Assembly (NCBI GenBank): GCA_009760855.2 | Contig: WPIO01000096.1 | Coordinates: forward strand, 214,501-278,500 | Length of the DNA: 64,000 nt | Reading direction: 5' to 3' | From: Cristatella mucedo | Lineage: Eukaryota; Bryozoa; Phylactolaemata; Cristatellidae | Part shown: piece after piece, positions 45,935-58,690 of the stretch | Layout: each line of letters starts with the position of its first letter | Position numbering within the stretch: position 1 is the first letter of the stretch | Position numbers and translations under genes: made by a program | The notes under the pieces: generated by a model | Seen by the model: the letters and a program-made list of their open reading frames with translations, nothing else | The model's database searches: none | What the model was told of the DNA's origin: nothing

Positions 45935-48900
45935 CGGATAATAACAATAATAATAATAATAATGTACTTGATAAAGCGCCCACAGAGAACTTAATCTCTT
46001 TCTAGGCGCTTTACATTTGATGCAAATGGAAATGCAATTAAATGGTAAGTAAAATCATGCTTAAAAAACAAACAAAATTAATAACATGGTTAGGGGTGAC
46101 ATGCACAGGGTCAGCATGCAAATGTGGTTAGTGGCAGCATGCACAGTGTCAGCACGCATAAGCACGTGAAGGACAAATCACAGGGACCCACTAAATGCTG
46201 TCCTAAATAGGTGTGTTTTTAGGTTTCTTTTAAATGTGGTCAGGTCAGGGGATATTCTGACGCAGATCGGGAGGGAGTTCCAGGCTTTGGGAGCATACGA
46301 ACTAAATGCACGGTCTTCAAAGGATGTGAGGTTTGTACCAGGTATTTCTAGACTGTTGGATTCCGAAAGGCGGTTGTTCCGATGCTTGGCCTGATGGGGG
46401 AGTATATCTGAGAGATAGGCTGGAGCCATAGAATGAAGGGACCTAAAAGTGAGCGACAAAATCTTGAAATCAATTCGTTGCTTGACTGGTGGCCAGTGCA
46501 GGTCGGCGAGAAGTGGAGTAATGTGGCAACTGCGACGTTCACGACAGACAAGCCTAGCTGCGGAGTTTTGCACCAGCTGCAATCGTCTGATCGTACATGC
46601 TGGTAGGCCAGTAAGCAGTGAGTTGCAGAAGTCTAGACGAGATGTCACGAATGCACGGACCAACTTAGACGTGGTATCCTTATCTAAACAAGCCCGAATG
46701 TTAGCAATATTATGAAGCTGAAAATAGGCAGATTTGACCGTGGAGCTGACATGGTCATCTAACGAGAGGTCACTTTGGAATAAAACACCTAGATTTCGAG
46801 CTGATTCGACAGGAGATATGCTGGCAGAGCCAATTTTAGCATCAACTTTTCCAATTTCTGAATCACTCTGGGTTTGCCCATGACTAGTATGTTGGTTTTG
46901 TCATCGTTTAATGTAAGAAAATTTGCTGCCATCCATGTGCGGATGTCATCAATGCATGCAGCAAATGAGTTTAGAGAATTTGAGGTGCTCGAAGGCTGGG
47001 AGGGATCAAAGCAAAGGTACAACTGAGTGTCATCCGCATAGAAGTGAAAGCCTAGATTGTGCTTGGCAATCACATCAGCAAGAGGCAGAGTATAAACCGT
47101 GAAAAGAACCGGACCTAGCACGGAGCCCTTTGGTACTCCATATTTCAGAGGTACTTCAGATGATCTTAGACCATTTACGTCAATACTCTGGAGTCTCCCA
47201 CTGAGATAGGACCTGAACCACTGCAGAGCAGTGCCAGTGATGCCCAGGCCAGATGAGAGGCGCTCTAGAAGAACTTTGTGATCAATGGTGTCAAAAGCTG
47301 CCGAAAGATCGAGCAAAATAAGCAGTGACACTCTACCAATGTCTGAATTCCTAAGTAGGTCGTTGTACACCCTAAGCAATGTCGACTCTGTGGAGTGATT
47401 AGCTCTAAAGCCGGACTGGAACTTACTAGCAAGGTGTGAGGTTTCGATATATGAGTTTAGCTGGTCTGCCACTATCCGTTCCAGTGTCTTTGATAAAAGT
47501 GGTAGAAGGGAAACTGGGCGGTAGTTGCTCAAGTTCTCTTGGTCTAGTGTTGCTTTCTTGAGGAGAGGCCTGACTACAGCTTTTTTGAAAGGTGCTGGGA
47601 CATGGCCTGAGGCTAATGACATATTAATGATGTTAGTTATGCATGGCAGCAGCAGATCAATGTTACGTAGGAGCAGGACAGTGGGAAAAGGGTCCAGAGG
47701 ACTCGTAGTCTTCTTTGATTGAGATATGAACTTTAGGACTAGATCATTAGTGACCTGCTTAAATGCAGACATTGAGGTGCAGCCAGTAACCGAGGAACAG
47801 CATTCTAGCGGGGAGATTGTCATCGCATGGATGGATTCCCTGATCTTGTCTATCTTCTGCACAAAGAATCGAGAGAAGCGATCGGCTAGATCATCACAAG
47901 GATCATCAGGTAAGGAGCTAATCTGGGAACAGTTGAGGAGATGGTTTATTGTCGACATCAGCATTTTTGGATTGTGCATCTCTCATTCAACCATGTTTCT
48001 ATAGAAGCTAGACTTGGCCTTTGCTAGGATCGATTGGTACGAATTACAGTAGTCTTCATACGCCTGTCGATGGACAGTTAGTCCTGATCTTGTGTACGCT
48101 TTTTCAAGCTTGCGCTTAGTAGACCTGGCTAGTTTAATGTCTGTGATAAACCATAGGCCGTCTGGGCGGGGGCGCACAGTGCGCTTTGTCAGAGGTGCAA
48201 ACTCGTCGAGCGTGTCAGCTAGTGTCTTGTTGTAGCTATCTACCAATGATGACAGATCGGAGGGAGGAATGAGCAGCAGAGTCGAAGCAGATATTCTCGC
48301 ACGGACAGCATCGATGTCAAGGGTCTTGAGGTTTCGCGATTCACAGGTTATTTTAGAGGAGGATGTGGGCACACACTGTAGATTGAATGAGATCTGCATG
48401 TGGTCAGATAAGCAGGATTTGGTAATAATTGGTGATGACAAAGTGCAATTATAGGAGAAAATCTGGTCGAGAGTGTGACTCTTGATTGTGGGTAGTGCCA
48501 TGCACATGAGCCACAAGAGACAACGAGTCAGTCAATGCACGAAATTTGGTGCTGAAAGCGTCAGATAAGTTATCAAAGTGAACGTTGAAATCACCCATAG
48601 CGAGGAAGGATTGATTTCTTGCACACAGAATCGAAATGAGATCGGAGAAATCTGAGATAAAGGAGGATTTGGTACCTGGTGGGCGATAGACTACTACCAC
48701 TATCGGTAGCTTGTTTTCGGGTGAGACCAAGACAATTGATTTAAAAGACTGCTTCGAGGGTACTGCAAATGGCTTGAAGTTGAATTTTGAGCGCACGATA
48801 ATAGCAACTCCTCCTCCAGTTTTGATTGGTCTAGGGGTGTGAAAGAACGAGAAACCAGATGGATTTGCGTCTTTAATTGTCGGGCAGTTTATCGATTTCA

Positions 48901-49340
48901 GCCAGGTTTCAGTTAGGGCGAGCAGGTCGATATCATTTTCAGAAATGAGGTCGCTTATTACCAGAGGTTTATTGCACATTGAGCGAGGATCCCAAAGGCA
49001 AGAGTTAAGTCTGGCTGATGGAGTTAAAACAGGCCTGACGACCACTAAGTTAGAGAGATTTACAGTGATGCATGTGGGAGAGCTTGCTGAGCGGTTCGAG
49101 ACAATGCTAGGAATACCGAACGAGCGGGTACTCAGCTAGCAGTTCCCGCCCAATGAGTGGCGTCTGAGCTGGCGGTTCCGGCCACTGCGGCAGCTACGGG
49201 TGCTTTTCTTTTGTTAATGCATAGTTCATGAATCTTAGCAACAACATTAACATCTAGGAATGCATTTGATCTGCGATGACGAAGCGATAACAGCTGCTGA
49301 CGATCATAACTAACAAGCAGGTTACTAGCCGCCGGTGTAG
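45935..49340 (-). mobile_element. LINE-B, near full-length L2/CR1-like non-LTR retrotransposon
   Basis: Encodes the ORF2 polyprotein that nicks target DNA and copies its own RNA. From the 5' side: an N-terminal 'YDRQQLLSLRHRRSNAF' (49.2-49.3 kb); EN with 'LLALTETWLKSINCP', 'PIVVVVYRPPGTK', 'AMGDFNVHFD', 'HTLDQIFSYN' and 'SDHMQISF' (48.3-49.1 kb); RT with 'NYRPVSLLPLLSKTLERIVA', 'LLDLSAAFDTIDHKVLL', 'GVPKGSVLGPVLFTVY' and the catalytic 'FHFYADDTQLYL' (46.8-47.98 kb); and a C-terminal region ending 'YAPKAWNSLPICVRISPDLT' and 'FRTAFSGSL' (46,178). The 3' UTR follows, with 'gggcgctttatcaagtac' and (ATT)n at 45,943-45,962. Lesions: one extra base near 48,483, TGA at 47,983-47,985 where the 33 kb copy has TCA, and a frame change near 46,840. 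No ORF1 was seen. Confidence 0.93.
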
Positions 49341-49599
49341 TTAAGGCAGCAGCCGGCGTGGGAGACCCAGCAGCCCGAAACGAAAAGCGTTTAGATGTCC
49401 ATAGGCACGTAATTTCTTACGCGCTGCGTTCAAATAACAATCAGAATAGCTTGAAACAGGTCTTAGCTGTATCGTTTCCGTATACGATGTTCGCAATTCG
49501 GATGAGAATTCTTCGTTGGTTTAAATTAGTTTTAGAAGACATCTTACATAGTCAAGTGTGCAATCGTAGTTGACCAGCAAAATCCCTTGAACTAAGCGA

Positions 49600-49645
49600 A
49601 GTTTACTTTATACAATACGTATAGTTCAATACGTATAGTTCAGCT
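49600..49645. repeat. 14-bp direct repeat
   Basis: 'aatacgtatagttc' occurs twice in succession, resembling the TACGTA-type palindromes at 38.2 kb. Confidence 0.7.
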
Positions 49646-49869
49646 GGACTGTCCGACTTGGCGTTTAAAATGTCAATGTCCATCTTTGTTCATCTCCTGC
49701 TGAGATCACGTTTTTAAATTATTTTTTACGCCTCTTGATAAAAAAGGCTATTCGTCCTTTGAGCTCCATTGACCTTCGCTTCAGTCACCTGTGTTGCCAG
49801 CGGGAAGAACCGGTTTCGCTCTGGTTTATGTTTCCCCATCTGTTCTACGATAAACGCTGTGTTATCATT

Positions 49870-50115
49870 TGGTGAGTCCCTGTGATTTTTTCCTTTACGT
49901 GCTATTCCGTGCTGACACTGTGCATGCTGCTGCTTACCTTATTTGCATGCTAATGCTGTACATTTCACCCTAACCATGTTATTCTTGTTTTTTATTGGCC
50001 ACACTACCGCTAACTATTCGATCATGCTTCCTTTGCAGCAAATGTAATGCAACTAGAAATAGATCAATTTCTCTGAGGGCGCTTTATAATGTGTATTACT
50101 ATTGCTATTATTATC
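49870..50115 (+). mobile_element. LINE-B 3' end, diverged
   Basis: 'gtgagtccctgtgatttt', 'tatttgcatgctaatgct', 'aaatgtaatgcaactaga' and 'gagggcgctttataatgt' plus an impure ATT tail. Confidence 0.75.
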
Positions 50116-50119
50116 TTTG

Positions 50120-53100
50120 CCGTAGTTCTCAACTACGGCTACCGACAGCCGATATTAAAATAAAAATGGCATGCATTGGTGTTTCTATAACTCATTCGAG
50201 GGCCAGTTGCCTATGGTGATATGACGATACAACCAGCGTCTTGAAAACAGCTATTCCCGGGTTTCCCTAATCACAGGCTCCAATCAGCGGTCGAAACGAC
50301 ATCTAGATTCTGCAAGTAATTGATTTGTCACAGGCACTACACCTATGAGCAACCAAATGTCCGAGGACGGACGCGTTTTTCAGGAGGGCTAGAATTCCCA
50401 CGATTACGAGCCGTGAGCTTGAAGGCTGAGCCTCGATTGAGAACTACTAGCTCAGTCGCTGAATTAGGACGCTTCTGAATAAGTGCGACAAGCCGAGGCG
50501 AACGAGCAACATTGCACTCAATTTTTACGCCCAATAGCAAGCAAGTGACACTACGGAAACTCCTTCGTGTCTAAGAGCGACTGTGTATTTGGGCTTTAGC
50601 GAGACGGCTCACAAGAGTCTTCTCCTGTGCCTATACCTCCACCGTCCTCTTCTATGCCGGCCACAACTCACTTCAAACGCTACATTAGCCCATTTATGCA
50701 GGCCGTTTCTCACTTCATAGACAATATAACCTCACAAAATAGTAATTCTCAATAAATCATGCACACAAAATTCATAAAAACCGCACACAGGGCCACATTC
50801 CCACGATCTCAAGATCTCCAATCTCAGCAGCGACAAAAGTAAAACCAAAGCAAAACACAAACATCACTTCACGAGACGGTGCCCTCTCAGCCCAGCAACC
50901 AAAATTCTACTCACTAACCACATACAGCATCGCGTGTCACGGCCCACTCGAAAACCGATCAGGAACGGTACCGCCATATAAACGAAATCACATGCACCCC
51001 TACCTATATCTATCCATATCAGTCCACGACTTAGTCGGAGAACCAATGCGAGGGCTGCAGCTCCGACTGCTGGCGACACTTGCGGCTGCCCATTTCCTCC
51101 ACCCTGTCCTGCTGATCATCGTCGCCTCGTATCGGCAAAGGCAATGGCAGCTGAGCAGATGATAACGGCTACGCGTCCAGTACTGGCCTAGTGTCCGCCA
51201 TCTGCCTTTTGATTCCGTCAAACTCAACTCCTAAGCCATGAATTTCCGAGGTTACGGTCTCTCCGGGTCACTGTGCACCGGGCAGTTTCACAAGAGCTCT
51301 TTGGCGTGCCTTATAGTTGATAGGAGATTGAGCGCTTCAGAGCTAGCTTTTTAAGCTTGATCGGGCGCCGATACATTCATATGTGAATACCTGCATGTGA
51401 GGCACTTGTTTGCCCTTTATTTCTCAGTTGGTGCCGAGTGTCCCCAATAGACCATATTTAACATGCATCAACCGGTGCGGGAAACCATGCCATTGATAGT
51501 CCGATGCGTGCGTTTAACAATGCGTTGCCATTAGGTTGGTCGGCACGCCGGTACAGGGTCTCAACACCCTAGCCTTCCAAGAGAAGACAAACTGACTCCG
51601 AGCGGAACGAAACACCGTTATCCATCAGGATTGCTGCAGGTGGACCTCTAACTCAAGAGATTTTAGTAAGCACTCATGCGAGAAGGTTAACCTCTTGGCA
51701 TTGAATGTGCCCCCGCGTCACAATTCGGCCGGGCCCACCGTCCACCAGCTTGAAATATTTCTCGTCGAGGTAGTGTGTTTAATAGACGGCAAGACAAGAC
51801 CAGTGTTCAGTGACTTCAAAACTACCTAGATGCCACGAAATCGGAGACATATCTACCGATGCGCAACTCGAACATCAATGGTTAGTTGGTACTACGTCGG
51901 TTCTGAAAATATCAGCATCAAAGTAACACAATCTCGCCAAGTATAGTGTCCTGTTGCCTCTCCCATGGCGAGTGTCCGTACTGGTTTATCCCCGTCGATC
52001 AATAAATTCAGCCAACCGAACACCATACGCGAACCAGTAACAACTGGAACATTTAGAAGACCCACAAAACTGCAGTGATAAGGCTATTGATGACGGCTTC
52101 TAAGTTACCAGTGTTCATATAGGAGGTATCGTCCGGCTTCCGGATCCACGAGGCATATTCAACCACAATACCGTAGATCTCAAGACAAGTTCGAGTGGCA
52201 ATGCTGCTCGCATCGCACTATTACTTTCCACTAATAACACTAGCCACCTGCCAATCTTCATTGGGCACCATGTTGTCCCAGTCTCCGTCGCTGGCTGTAA
52301 GATTGAGGTAACTGCAAGTGTCATAGCCATCCAGTTACCAGCGAATGACGAGCGAGCAGCCCGCATCAAGAAAATAGCTCTCACCGCGTCATCGCTGGCT
52401 GTACGGATCTCATGGAGCTTGTTGCATTATCTAAGTGTCATACAAGCTCACTGCTTTTCCTGTCGACACGGAGGCCTAGGACTCGACCGCCCACGACCAC
52501 CACCTGGTGGATACTTATTCTCGGGTGGCTTACTATCAAGTCTGTAATTGTGGAGCGGCTTTATCACATGGTCGTTTGAGACTATATCATTGTTCACCAA
52601 AATATCCTTCACATACCAATCAGTGCATGATCTGACTTGTTATTTCATGAACAGTACCTTATTCAGAACATCATTCACTATCTTTGGACGTTAAGGCCGA
52701 AACCTAGGCAAGGCAGGCAGTACCGACGGCCATGAAAGTCAACACCCTGGAACTTCTACAATGGTGAGTCTATGCGAATCTGCAAATGGGCCTTACGGAG
52801 GTCCACGATGTTTATATTGCGTCCCATTCATCGCCACGTACACAATTTATCACTTCACACGTCTCCATCAGCACTGTGACTGGAGGCGAAGTGGTTGAGC
52901 TAGTGATAATCGAGAACAGGCCTCACTTTGCTGCTTCGGACCATCAAGGGAATCGAGGGCATCAAGACCATCAAAGGAATCCGCCAGCAGCATTTCTTTT
53001 GCAATAGCTGAAGCCAACCACACTTCATCCAGTCTTCTACTTTCCTTTCAAAATCTACTTCTACCACAACTGGAAGATATCATGCAGGCACGCGTTTCTG

Positions 53101-53150
53101 CATCGAGGGTGCCTTAGCACCCTCTTTCCAGTTCCATCACTCGTGCCACG
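50120..53150. other. unassigned sequence, possibly a decayed retroelement
   Basis: Higher GC with several medium frames on both strands (for example minus 52,115-52,384 and minus 51,000-51,227) but no RT, integrase, protease or zinc-knuckle motif that I can support. No flanking direct repeats noticed. Confidence 0.35.
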
Positions 53151-53154
53151 TACT

Positions 53155-53235
53155 ATTTCACCGTGCCTCTCCAGTTTCTGAATTCCACTGGGTTTGCATA
53201 TAACTAATAAGTTAGTTCCTTGCTTCACGTGAAGC
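53155..53235 (-). mobile_element. small LINE-B fragment
   Basis: 'tttctgaattccactggg' and 'gcatataactaataagtt' match the LINE-B segment at 46,855-46,900 in the same orientation. Confidence 0.5.
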
Positions 53236-53499
53236 CGGATGTGAGTGAAAGAGCTCGATTGGTTCGCTATTTCGTCGTTATTCATCGTGCCTTCTATCAT
53301 TCGGCTCTCATTTTTGAAATAGCTCTTTCCCAATGTCAAAGTTCAGAGAGAGCTAAGAGGGAGCCTGCCGTGGTGCTGAAAGATTTCCGGGCAGTGTTGC
53401 CTGCGGTTATCTACAGATCCTCCAGCATGTGGGATACCGACACGATAGCGATACGACAAGAGATTATAGGAGAATTATAAAGTAGAGGACCAATTATTA

Positions 53500-53914
53500 A
53501 GAGTCACATATTTTACCTGTTTACTATTGCCTTATTTTGAAAGTTTGAAATTCTTATCTTTGAAAGTTAGGCTAGCTTAGGATCAAGTTTAAACCAGCCA
53601 AAGGCAATGCTGACTATTTAATGAAACTGGTAATTACTAAATCGAAATTAAACGATTAGCTTTGAATTATTTCAATTTTAAAATAAACATTCCCGTAGAC
53701 CCTAAACTAACCTGTAAATTTACACCTTATTTTTTGAAGATTGCAGTGCTATTATTTATTAAACCAAATAGATCAATTGGTAAGGCACTTAGTCACATCA
53801 CGTTGGTAGTAACCTGAAGTAGAGTAAATTATATGAAATATTTTGCCTTTTAAAACAAGTGCGCAAGTACGAAATTTAAGGTCAGACTACGTTAGTGCCT
53901 TGAGAAATGAGCGA
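53500..53914. other. no gene seen
   Basis: AT-rich flank of unit C. Confidence 0.5.
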
Positions 53915-54305
53915 ACTGTAAGGTGAATAAAATATGTATTTGATGAAACCAGTGAACAAATTTGTCGCAAATGAAACGATCGATTATTATATATAGGTAA
54001 TTGAGGTTGAACCGAAAAGTCATAAAGTGCAAAGCACACGGAATAAATAGTTTCAATTTTTCTGAAAGAAGAACCTTATTAAAGTGCACGCATTCTTTAA
54101 GTTCTGCATGTAGTAGAGCCGTCATTGTTTATCGGCTAAGTCTTGCTTAGACGGTCGCAAGAAGGCATCTAGACCTTTTTGAGTCACCAGAGAGTGCTCA
54201 TAATCCTACATCGCTGGGAAGTTGATCGAGACTGACATCACTTATTCCGTATGCGGTTAGAAAGCCCGACCCAAAAGCGAATACAAGATTTCGCCCTCAC
54301 AGGCT

Positions 54306-54495
54306 CTAGACCATGCCAACGCCATAGGTGGGCAGTTGAAGCGTCCAATAGCCGGGGCTATCACCATATCCGGATAAAGCAATCGCTTTGACCGGGTATG
54401 GTGCAGGGTCCGAATAGCTGAATGCCGTCGATTGGCCAACGATGTTTCCTTGTCCAAATTTGAGGACGCCGCCGGTCCATGAAATCCACAGCTGG
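54306..54495 (-). CDS. FAMeT-like domain, C-terminal exon, unit C (intact)
   Basis: 190-nt minus-strand terminal exon. Acceptor 'cactttgccttacag|C' (54,496/54,495), entering in phase 2 so it joins the 56,928 donor exactly. Encodes 'QLWISWTGGVLKFGQGNIVG', 'SDPAPYPVKAIALSGYGDSP' and 'GYWTLQLPTYGVGMV' before TAG. The F/L-W-I-S-W-x-x-G-x-x-x-x-G-x-G and final G-Y-W pattern is the C-terminal half of the Methyltransf_FA family, first named from crustacean farnesoic acid O-methyltransferase. Many members are lectin-like secreted or surface domains without shown enzyme activity, so I do not claim methyltransferase activity here. The TAG position is shared with the unit-B copy, so the domain probably ends the protein. 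Confidence 0.82.
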
Positions 54496-55374
54496 CTGTA
54501 AGGCAAAGTGAAGGTCAAGGGTGATCGTAAGGCCTCAAATACTGCGGTACAAGAGCCTGAACGGCCATCACTCGACTTACAGATGAGCAATAAAGCATCA
54601 GCCATTATAGGGCTGTAACATGCTATCTGGGTCGTGACGAGCGAGCACCTGTTCCTGAATTGGAGAGGGATAATTTGGAAATTATGTATACAAGTTATGC
54701 ACACAGTGTAACCTAGTGAGTGTAACGCCTTCCTGCGGACCACTGAGTGACTATTCAAACCCGACTCCTATGCTTATTTGCCTTAAGTCTTCGACCCCCC
54801 AGTAATAATGGCTTCACTGTTAGGATATGAAAATTTTGTTCGGAGTGAACTGCTGATAAATTGACAAGAATCAAGCTGTAAGTGCATTGTGACCAAATGC
54901 AGGCAAGTGCAACCGAAAGTAATCACTGCCTTGTGCAAGAACTCGCATGTATGCGACGTGCTTGAAACCACATCTCTGGTACCGATGGACACTAGAGTAG
55001 TCAGCACGTGGTCTGGTCTCAGCCATTAAACATTCACGAATAGAGTCAGTCTTCCACTGAGCACTGTTCCCTGGTGAAAGAGGAAAGAATACTAGTGTGA
55101 CTGCACCACTCGCACGCCCGCCATGTCTCTGTTCGTCTTATAAGATCTAAGCTTTTTAAGAGCTACAGCAAAGTATTATTTTCTATTTTCCATATTTTGG
55201 ACATTGCTGATGGCAACGTTATCTCAGGGGACGGCGAAAAATGAGAATGGGATGGCGACCTTTGATTTGTCTAAAAGAGATCTTTTAATCGTGACAACTG
55301 CTGGATGCGTGGAGAAGGCTCCAGGGTATGTGAGATTTGGCTTGGATTTACTTGTTTCACTTTAAAGCAGGAGA

Positions 55375-55378
55375 TAGT

Positions 55379-55422
<44 letters not shown>

Positions 55423-55432
55423 GAAAGAGAGC

Positions 55433-55500
<68 letters not shown>

Positions 55501-55572
55501 TAGAGAGAGAAAGAGAGAGAGAGATAAAGAGAGAAAGAGAGAGAGAGAGAGATAAAGAGAGAGAGAGAGAGC
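55375..55572. repeat. (GA)n microsatellite
   Basis: About 200 bases of GA with occasional T, A and G interruptions. Lies in the intron between the middle and last FAMeT exons of unit C. Confidence 0.96.
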
Positions 55573-56282
55573 GAGGCGGATACAAGATCGTGGGAGGAGA
55601 GAGAGAGGACTTTCGGGAAGATTTTGACAGGTCATTCCTGATCGGAGCAACGACATTAATAGTCGAGAACTGCCACCGAGTTCTAGCGGTTTATTCACTG
55701 AATAGTTATGCACAGTATGCCAGAGCGTTTCATGACTACTTCTGAGTATCGAATCATCTCTTTAAATTTTGGTGAATAATTGCCTTGTTATTCACAGGTG
55801 AGGGAATGAATGGTCACGCTTCGTAGGAGGTTGAAAAGTCACAGGCTGCTTATTGCATGGTTCACATCAGGATATAAAACGCTTGGCTTACATTAGATTT
55901 ATATAATTATTATCGATTAGTGTCATAATATATTATATTAGTAACAAAGAAATACGGCACTTCTGGGTCCGAAATTAATATTAGTAGAAGAATCTTCGAG
56001 TTCTATAAAATATCGTTATCTTTTCTTCGTCACTGCATTCACGTCAGCTGGTGACGTTACAAGCTTCCTAATAGCACGTGACCACTCTCGAAATTGCAGT
56101 GACGAGAGATCTAATTGGTCAATGATACACTGATCTGAATAGAGTGTCATTGACTTTTCGCCCAGTGCTTTACGGACAAGTGTTTGATTTTCACGTCCTA
56201 TCACTTTCTTTCAGCCAAATACTGAATCATGAGAAGACTGACGCGTTGCCGGACGCCGGTGATCGGTGCCGAAGGTCCGCTC

Positions 56283-56291
56283 TGTGTGTGC

Positions 56292-56331
<40 letters not shown>

Positions 56332-56434
56332 CCACGTTCGCATGTGTGTGTGTGTGTGTGTGCGTGTGCGCGTGTGTGTGTGCGCTCGCGTGTGTGTGTG
56401 TGTTTGAGTGTGTGTATGTGTGTGTGTATGCGTT
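56283..56434. repeat. (GT)n microsatellite with GC-GT interruptions
   Basis: About 150 bases; alternating purine-pyrimidine throughout. Same intron as the GA array. Confidence 0.95.
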
Positions 56435-56927
56435 TATAGAAGCACTGCAAAATGGACTGTTTGAATAAAAAAAAATTGTGTTCATGTCAATTCAAAGTAA
56501 CATAATTATGAATTAATGTATTTGATTGACTTGCAATCAAGAGATTGCTCGGTCGTAGCATATGCTATGTGCAAAGCCTACGTGAAATCTATTTAAAAAT
56601 AGGGAAACTGCCCTTTGTGAAAAATTCTCTTAAAATATGAGAGATGGAAATGAAAATCATTGGAAACCAATACGTGGACGAGGCTAATCTTCCGGCGGTA
56701 GCTAAAGTCCAGGCCGGACAGTTCCTTCACTACCGTCTTTACTGGGGGCAGTGGAGATGGTGTATGAGCAGCGGAGCAGTGGAGCTGTGGTGTTAGCAGT
56801 GGTGCTAGTGCATGGAGCTACAGCTGGCTCGTGAGCTTTGGAGCTGGTGCTTGAGTAGTTCAGCTGGCACATGAACATGGGGAGCTGGCAAGCAAGGATG
56901 ATCTCCGATGGTGTGTCCAGCTCTTAC

Positions 56928-57047
56928 CTGGGCGAGTTGCAGTTGAGGTAAGCTCCGCTTGAACAGGCCAGCAATGACCCTTGAAGGACTCGGCGGACAC
57001 AGGTCTGGCTGTTGCCCCAGCCTCCAATAGCAAACTCATAGGATACC
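56928..57047 (-). CDS. FAMeT-like domain, middle exon, unit C (intact)
   Basis: 120-nt exon, acceptor 'gcgatctag|G', donor 'cccag|gtaaga', phase 2-2. Encodes 'VSYEFAIGGWGNSQTCVRRV', 'LQGSLLACSSGAYLN' and 'CNSP'. The Y-E-F-A-I-G-G-W-G-N...R-R segment is the most diagnostic part of Methyltransf_FA domains. Three Cys residues suggest an extracellular disulfide-bonded version. Length and both splice phases equal those of 24,290-24,409. Confidence 0.87.
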
Positions 57048-57484
57048 CTAGATCGCACAAAGAATATACAAATCTTTTTCAATTATTACATGCTAAGTGC
57101 TCTCATCGTAATTGCTCGGCGATTTGCAACGGCGCCCTTAGATTATGCGCTAATGTTTCGTCCTTGCCTCTTATCAGTTCCCTATCGTTCTAAAATGCAT
57201 GCTGCACTCGCACCAGCGTCTTCAATTTGGCATCAAAGAAAGACGGCCTAGGTTCGGCGACCGCGGTGGCCGTGACCCGTGTGGCCGAAAGCCCGACTTT
57301 TTGCTTGCTATCCCAAGCTTTGTCTCACGCCGCCATGCGTTGTCGCTCACGTTCTCGTTCACCCACAAAGCGCTGCTGGGAATAACTTTAGCTTAGCAGT
57401 CACCAGGCTATAAAGCCGGTGGCTCATCGTGTCACTGGTCTTTGGAATTATCGCTCAACCTGCAATGTACCGCTAAGAATGCAC

Positions 57485-57735
57485 GACTTTTTTTAGAGAC
57501 GGCAACCTCTACTTGGTCGCATTGACCAAGACCTGGCTGAAAGTGACGAACTACCAGACCTTAACCGACGCTGCACAGATAGGTTTCTCCATCTTCAATC
57601 CCCCCCCCCTGATCAATCAAAACCGGTCGAGAAGTCGCCATCGTCACACGCTCCTTACTCAATTTCAAAGGTTCGCAAGCCGTAGGTGCTGCATGGATGC
57701 ATGTTTAACGCCCATTTGCGGCTTCTATTGCTGAA
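57485..57735 (+). mobile_element. small fragment of a LINE endonuclease
   Basis: 'LVALTKTWLKVTNYQTLTD' and 'IGFSIFNPP' correspond to LINE-B 'LLALTETWLKSINCPTIKD' at the start of EN. Ends after about 80 codons. Confidence 0.65.
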
Positions 57736-57739
57736 TAAA

Positions 57740-58485
57740 CTTAAAGGTTTGTTTAAGTTTAAGCAAATGACGCATCTTTCACACCCAGTTTTACCGGAAA
57801 ATCGCGGAGCTTGTATTTTATGATTCCTACATGCTTTGCCTGGGCACCTGAGACTGTTTCAGCTCTAATTACGAGAAATTAATATTTTTTTAAGTAGGCT
57901 AATATAATTGCTCTTCTAAGCCGCTTTAAAATTGCCTAATATTAAAATTACAATTGATCATTTACCTAATTAAGTACTGTTACCGAGTAGCTCTCGAAGG
58001 ACGGTACCCAGAGACTTTTCAGTGGATGCTATAACTTGCCAAAAGAAATTGTATGCTTCGCTGGGAAAAATCACATACTTTGCATTGCTTAAATACTAAA
58101 TAATTGCTTTGCAAGATTGAATTGTTTTTTCAGTCCAGAAATAAAAGGAAAGCAGTCACGTGAGAGTAAAGAACCTATAGTTTTGTAGGTACGTGCACAA
58201 AAAACGCAGCCTCGCGTCTCAATAGCAACACGCGAATCTATAATAGCGCGATTGTATTTCCCGTAAATGAATCTCAAATAAACTTTAAGATATATTAAAA
58301 ATTGAGCAATTTAGATAGCCCGTAAACTCTGCTCAAGGTCTTAACCAATAGAAAAGAGATCCGTAGCTCTAACATTATTATAAATACGTAATATATGTAC
58401 TTAAGTCAGTAGCTTAGCTAATACTGAAGTCATTCGTTGATGCACCATAGAGCAAATAGGAGTTGCTTAATGGTGATTAGGCAAC
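57740..58485. other. intron of unit C, no gene seen
   Basis: AT-rich, no recognised repeat. Confidence 0.5.
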
Positions 58486-58489
58486 TGTT

Positions 58490-58690
58490 ATTACTATCTA
58501 ATCGACACTGAATTAAACCCTGGTCATATGGTCTTACTTTGGTTAGCGAATTTCATACTCCTAGCACTGAATTTCATCAGCCGCCAGACACAGCAAATTC
58601 AAGATCAATTCTATGTGCTATTCAATTTGAACTGTTAGCTAATAGCAGGAAACTTCCAGCTTTCAAATGAAGGCTAGAGGTTGTACTTAC
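58490..58690 (-). repeat. duplicated intron segment, unit C copy
   Basis: Counterpart of 27,226-27,414, directly adjoining the exon. Confidence 0.55.

Noticed and set aside
50864-52384. LTR retrotransposon gag/pol
   Set aside because: Medium frames exist but none of the protease, RT, RNase H or integrase motifs could be found.
55271-55745. Long Arg-Glu and Ser-Leu frames
   Set aside because: (GA)n microsatellite inside an intron of unit C.
56144-56485. Cys-Val / His-Thr repeat proteins
   Set aside because: (GT)n array; open in most frames on both strands.
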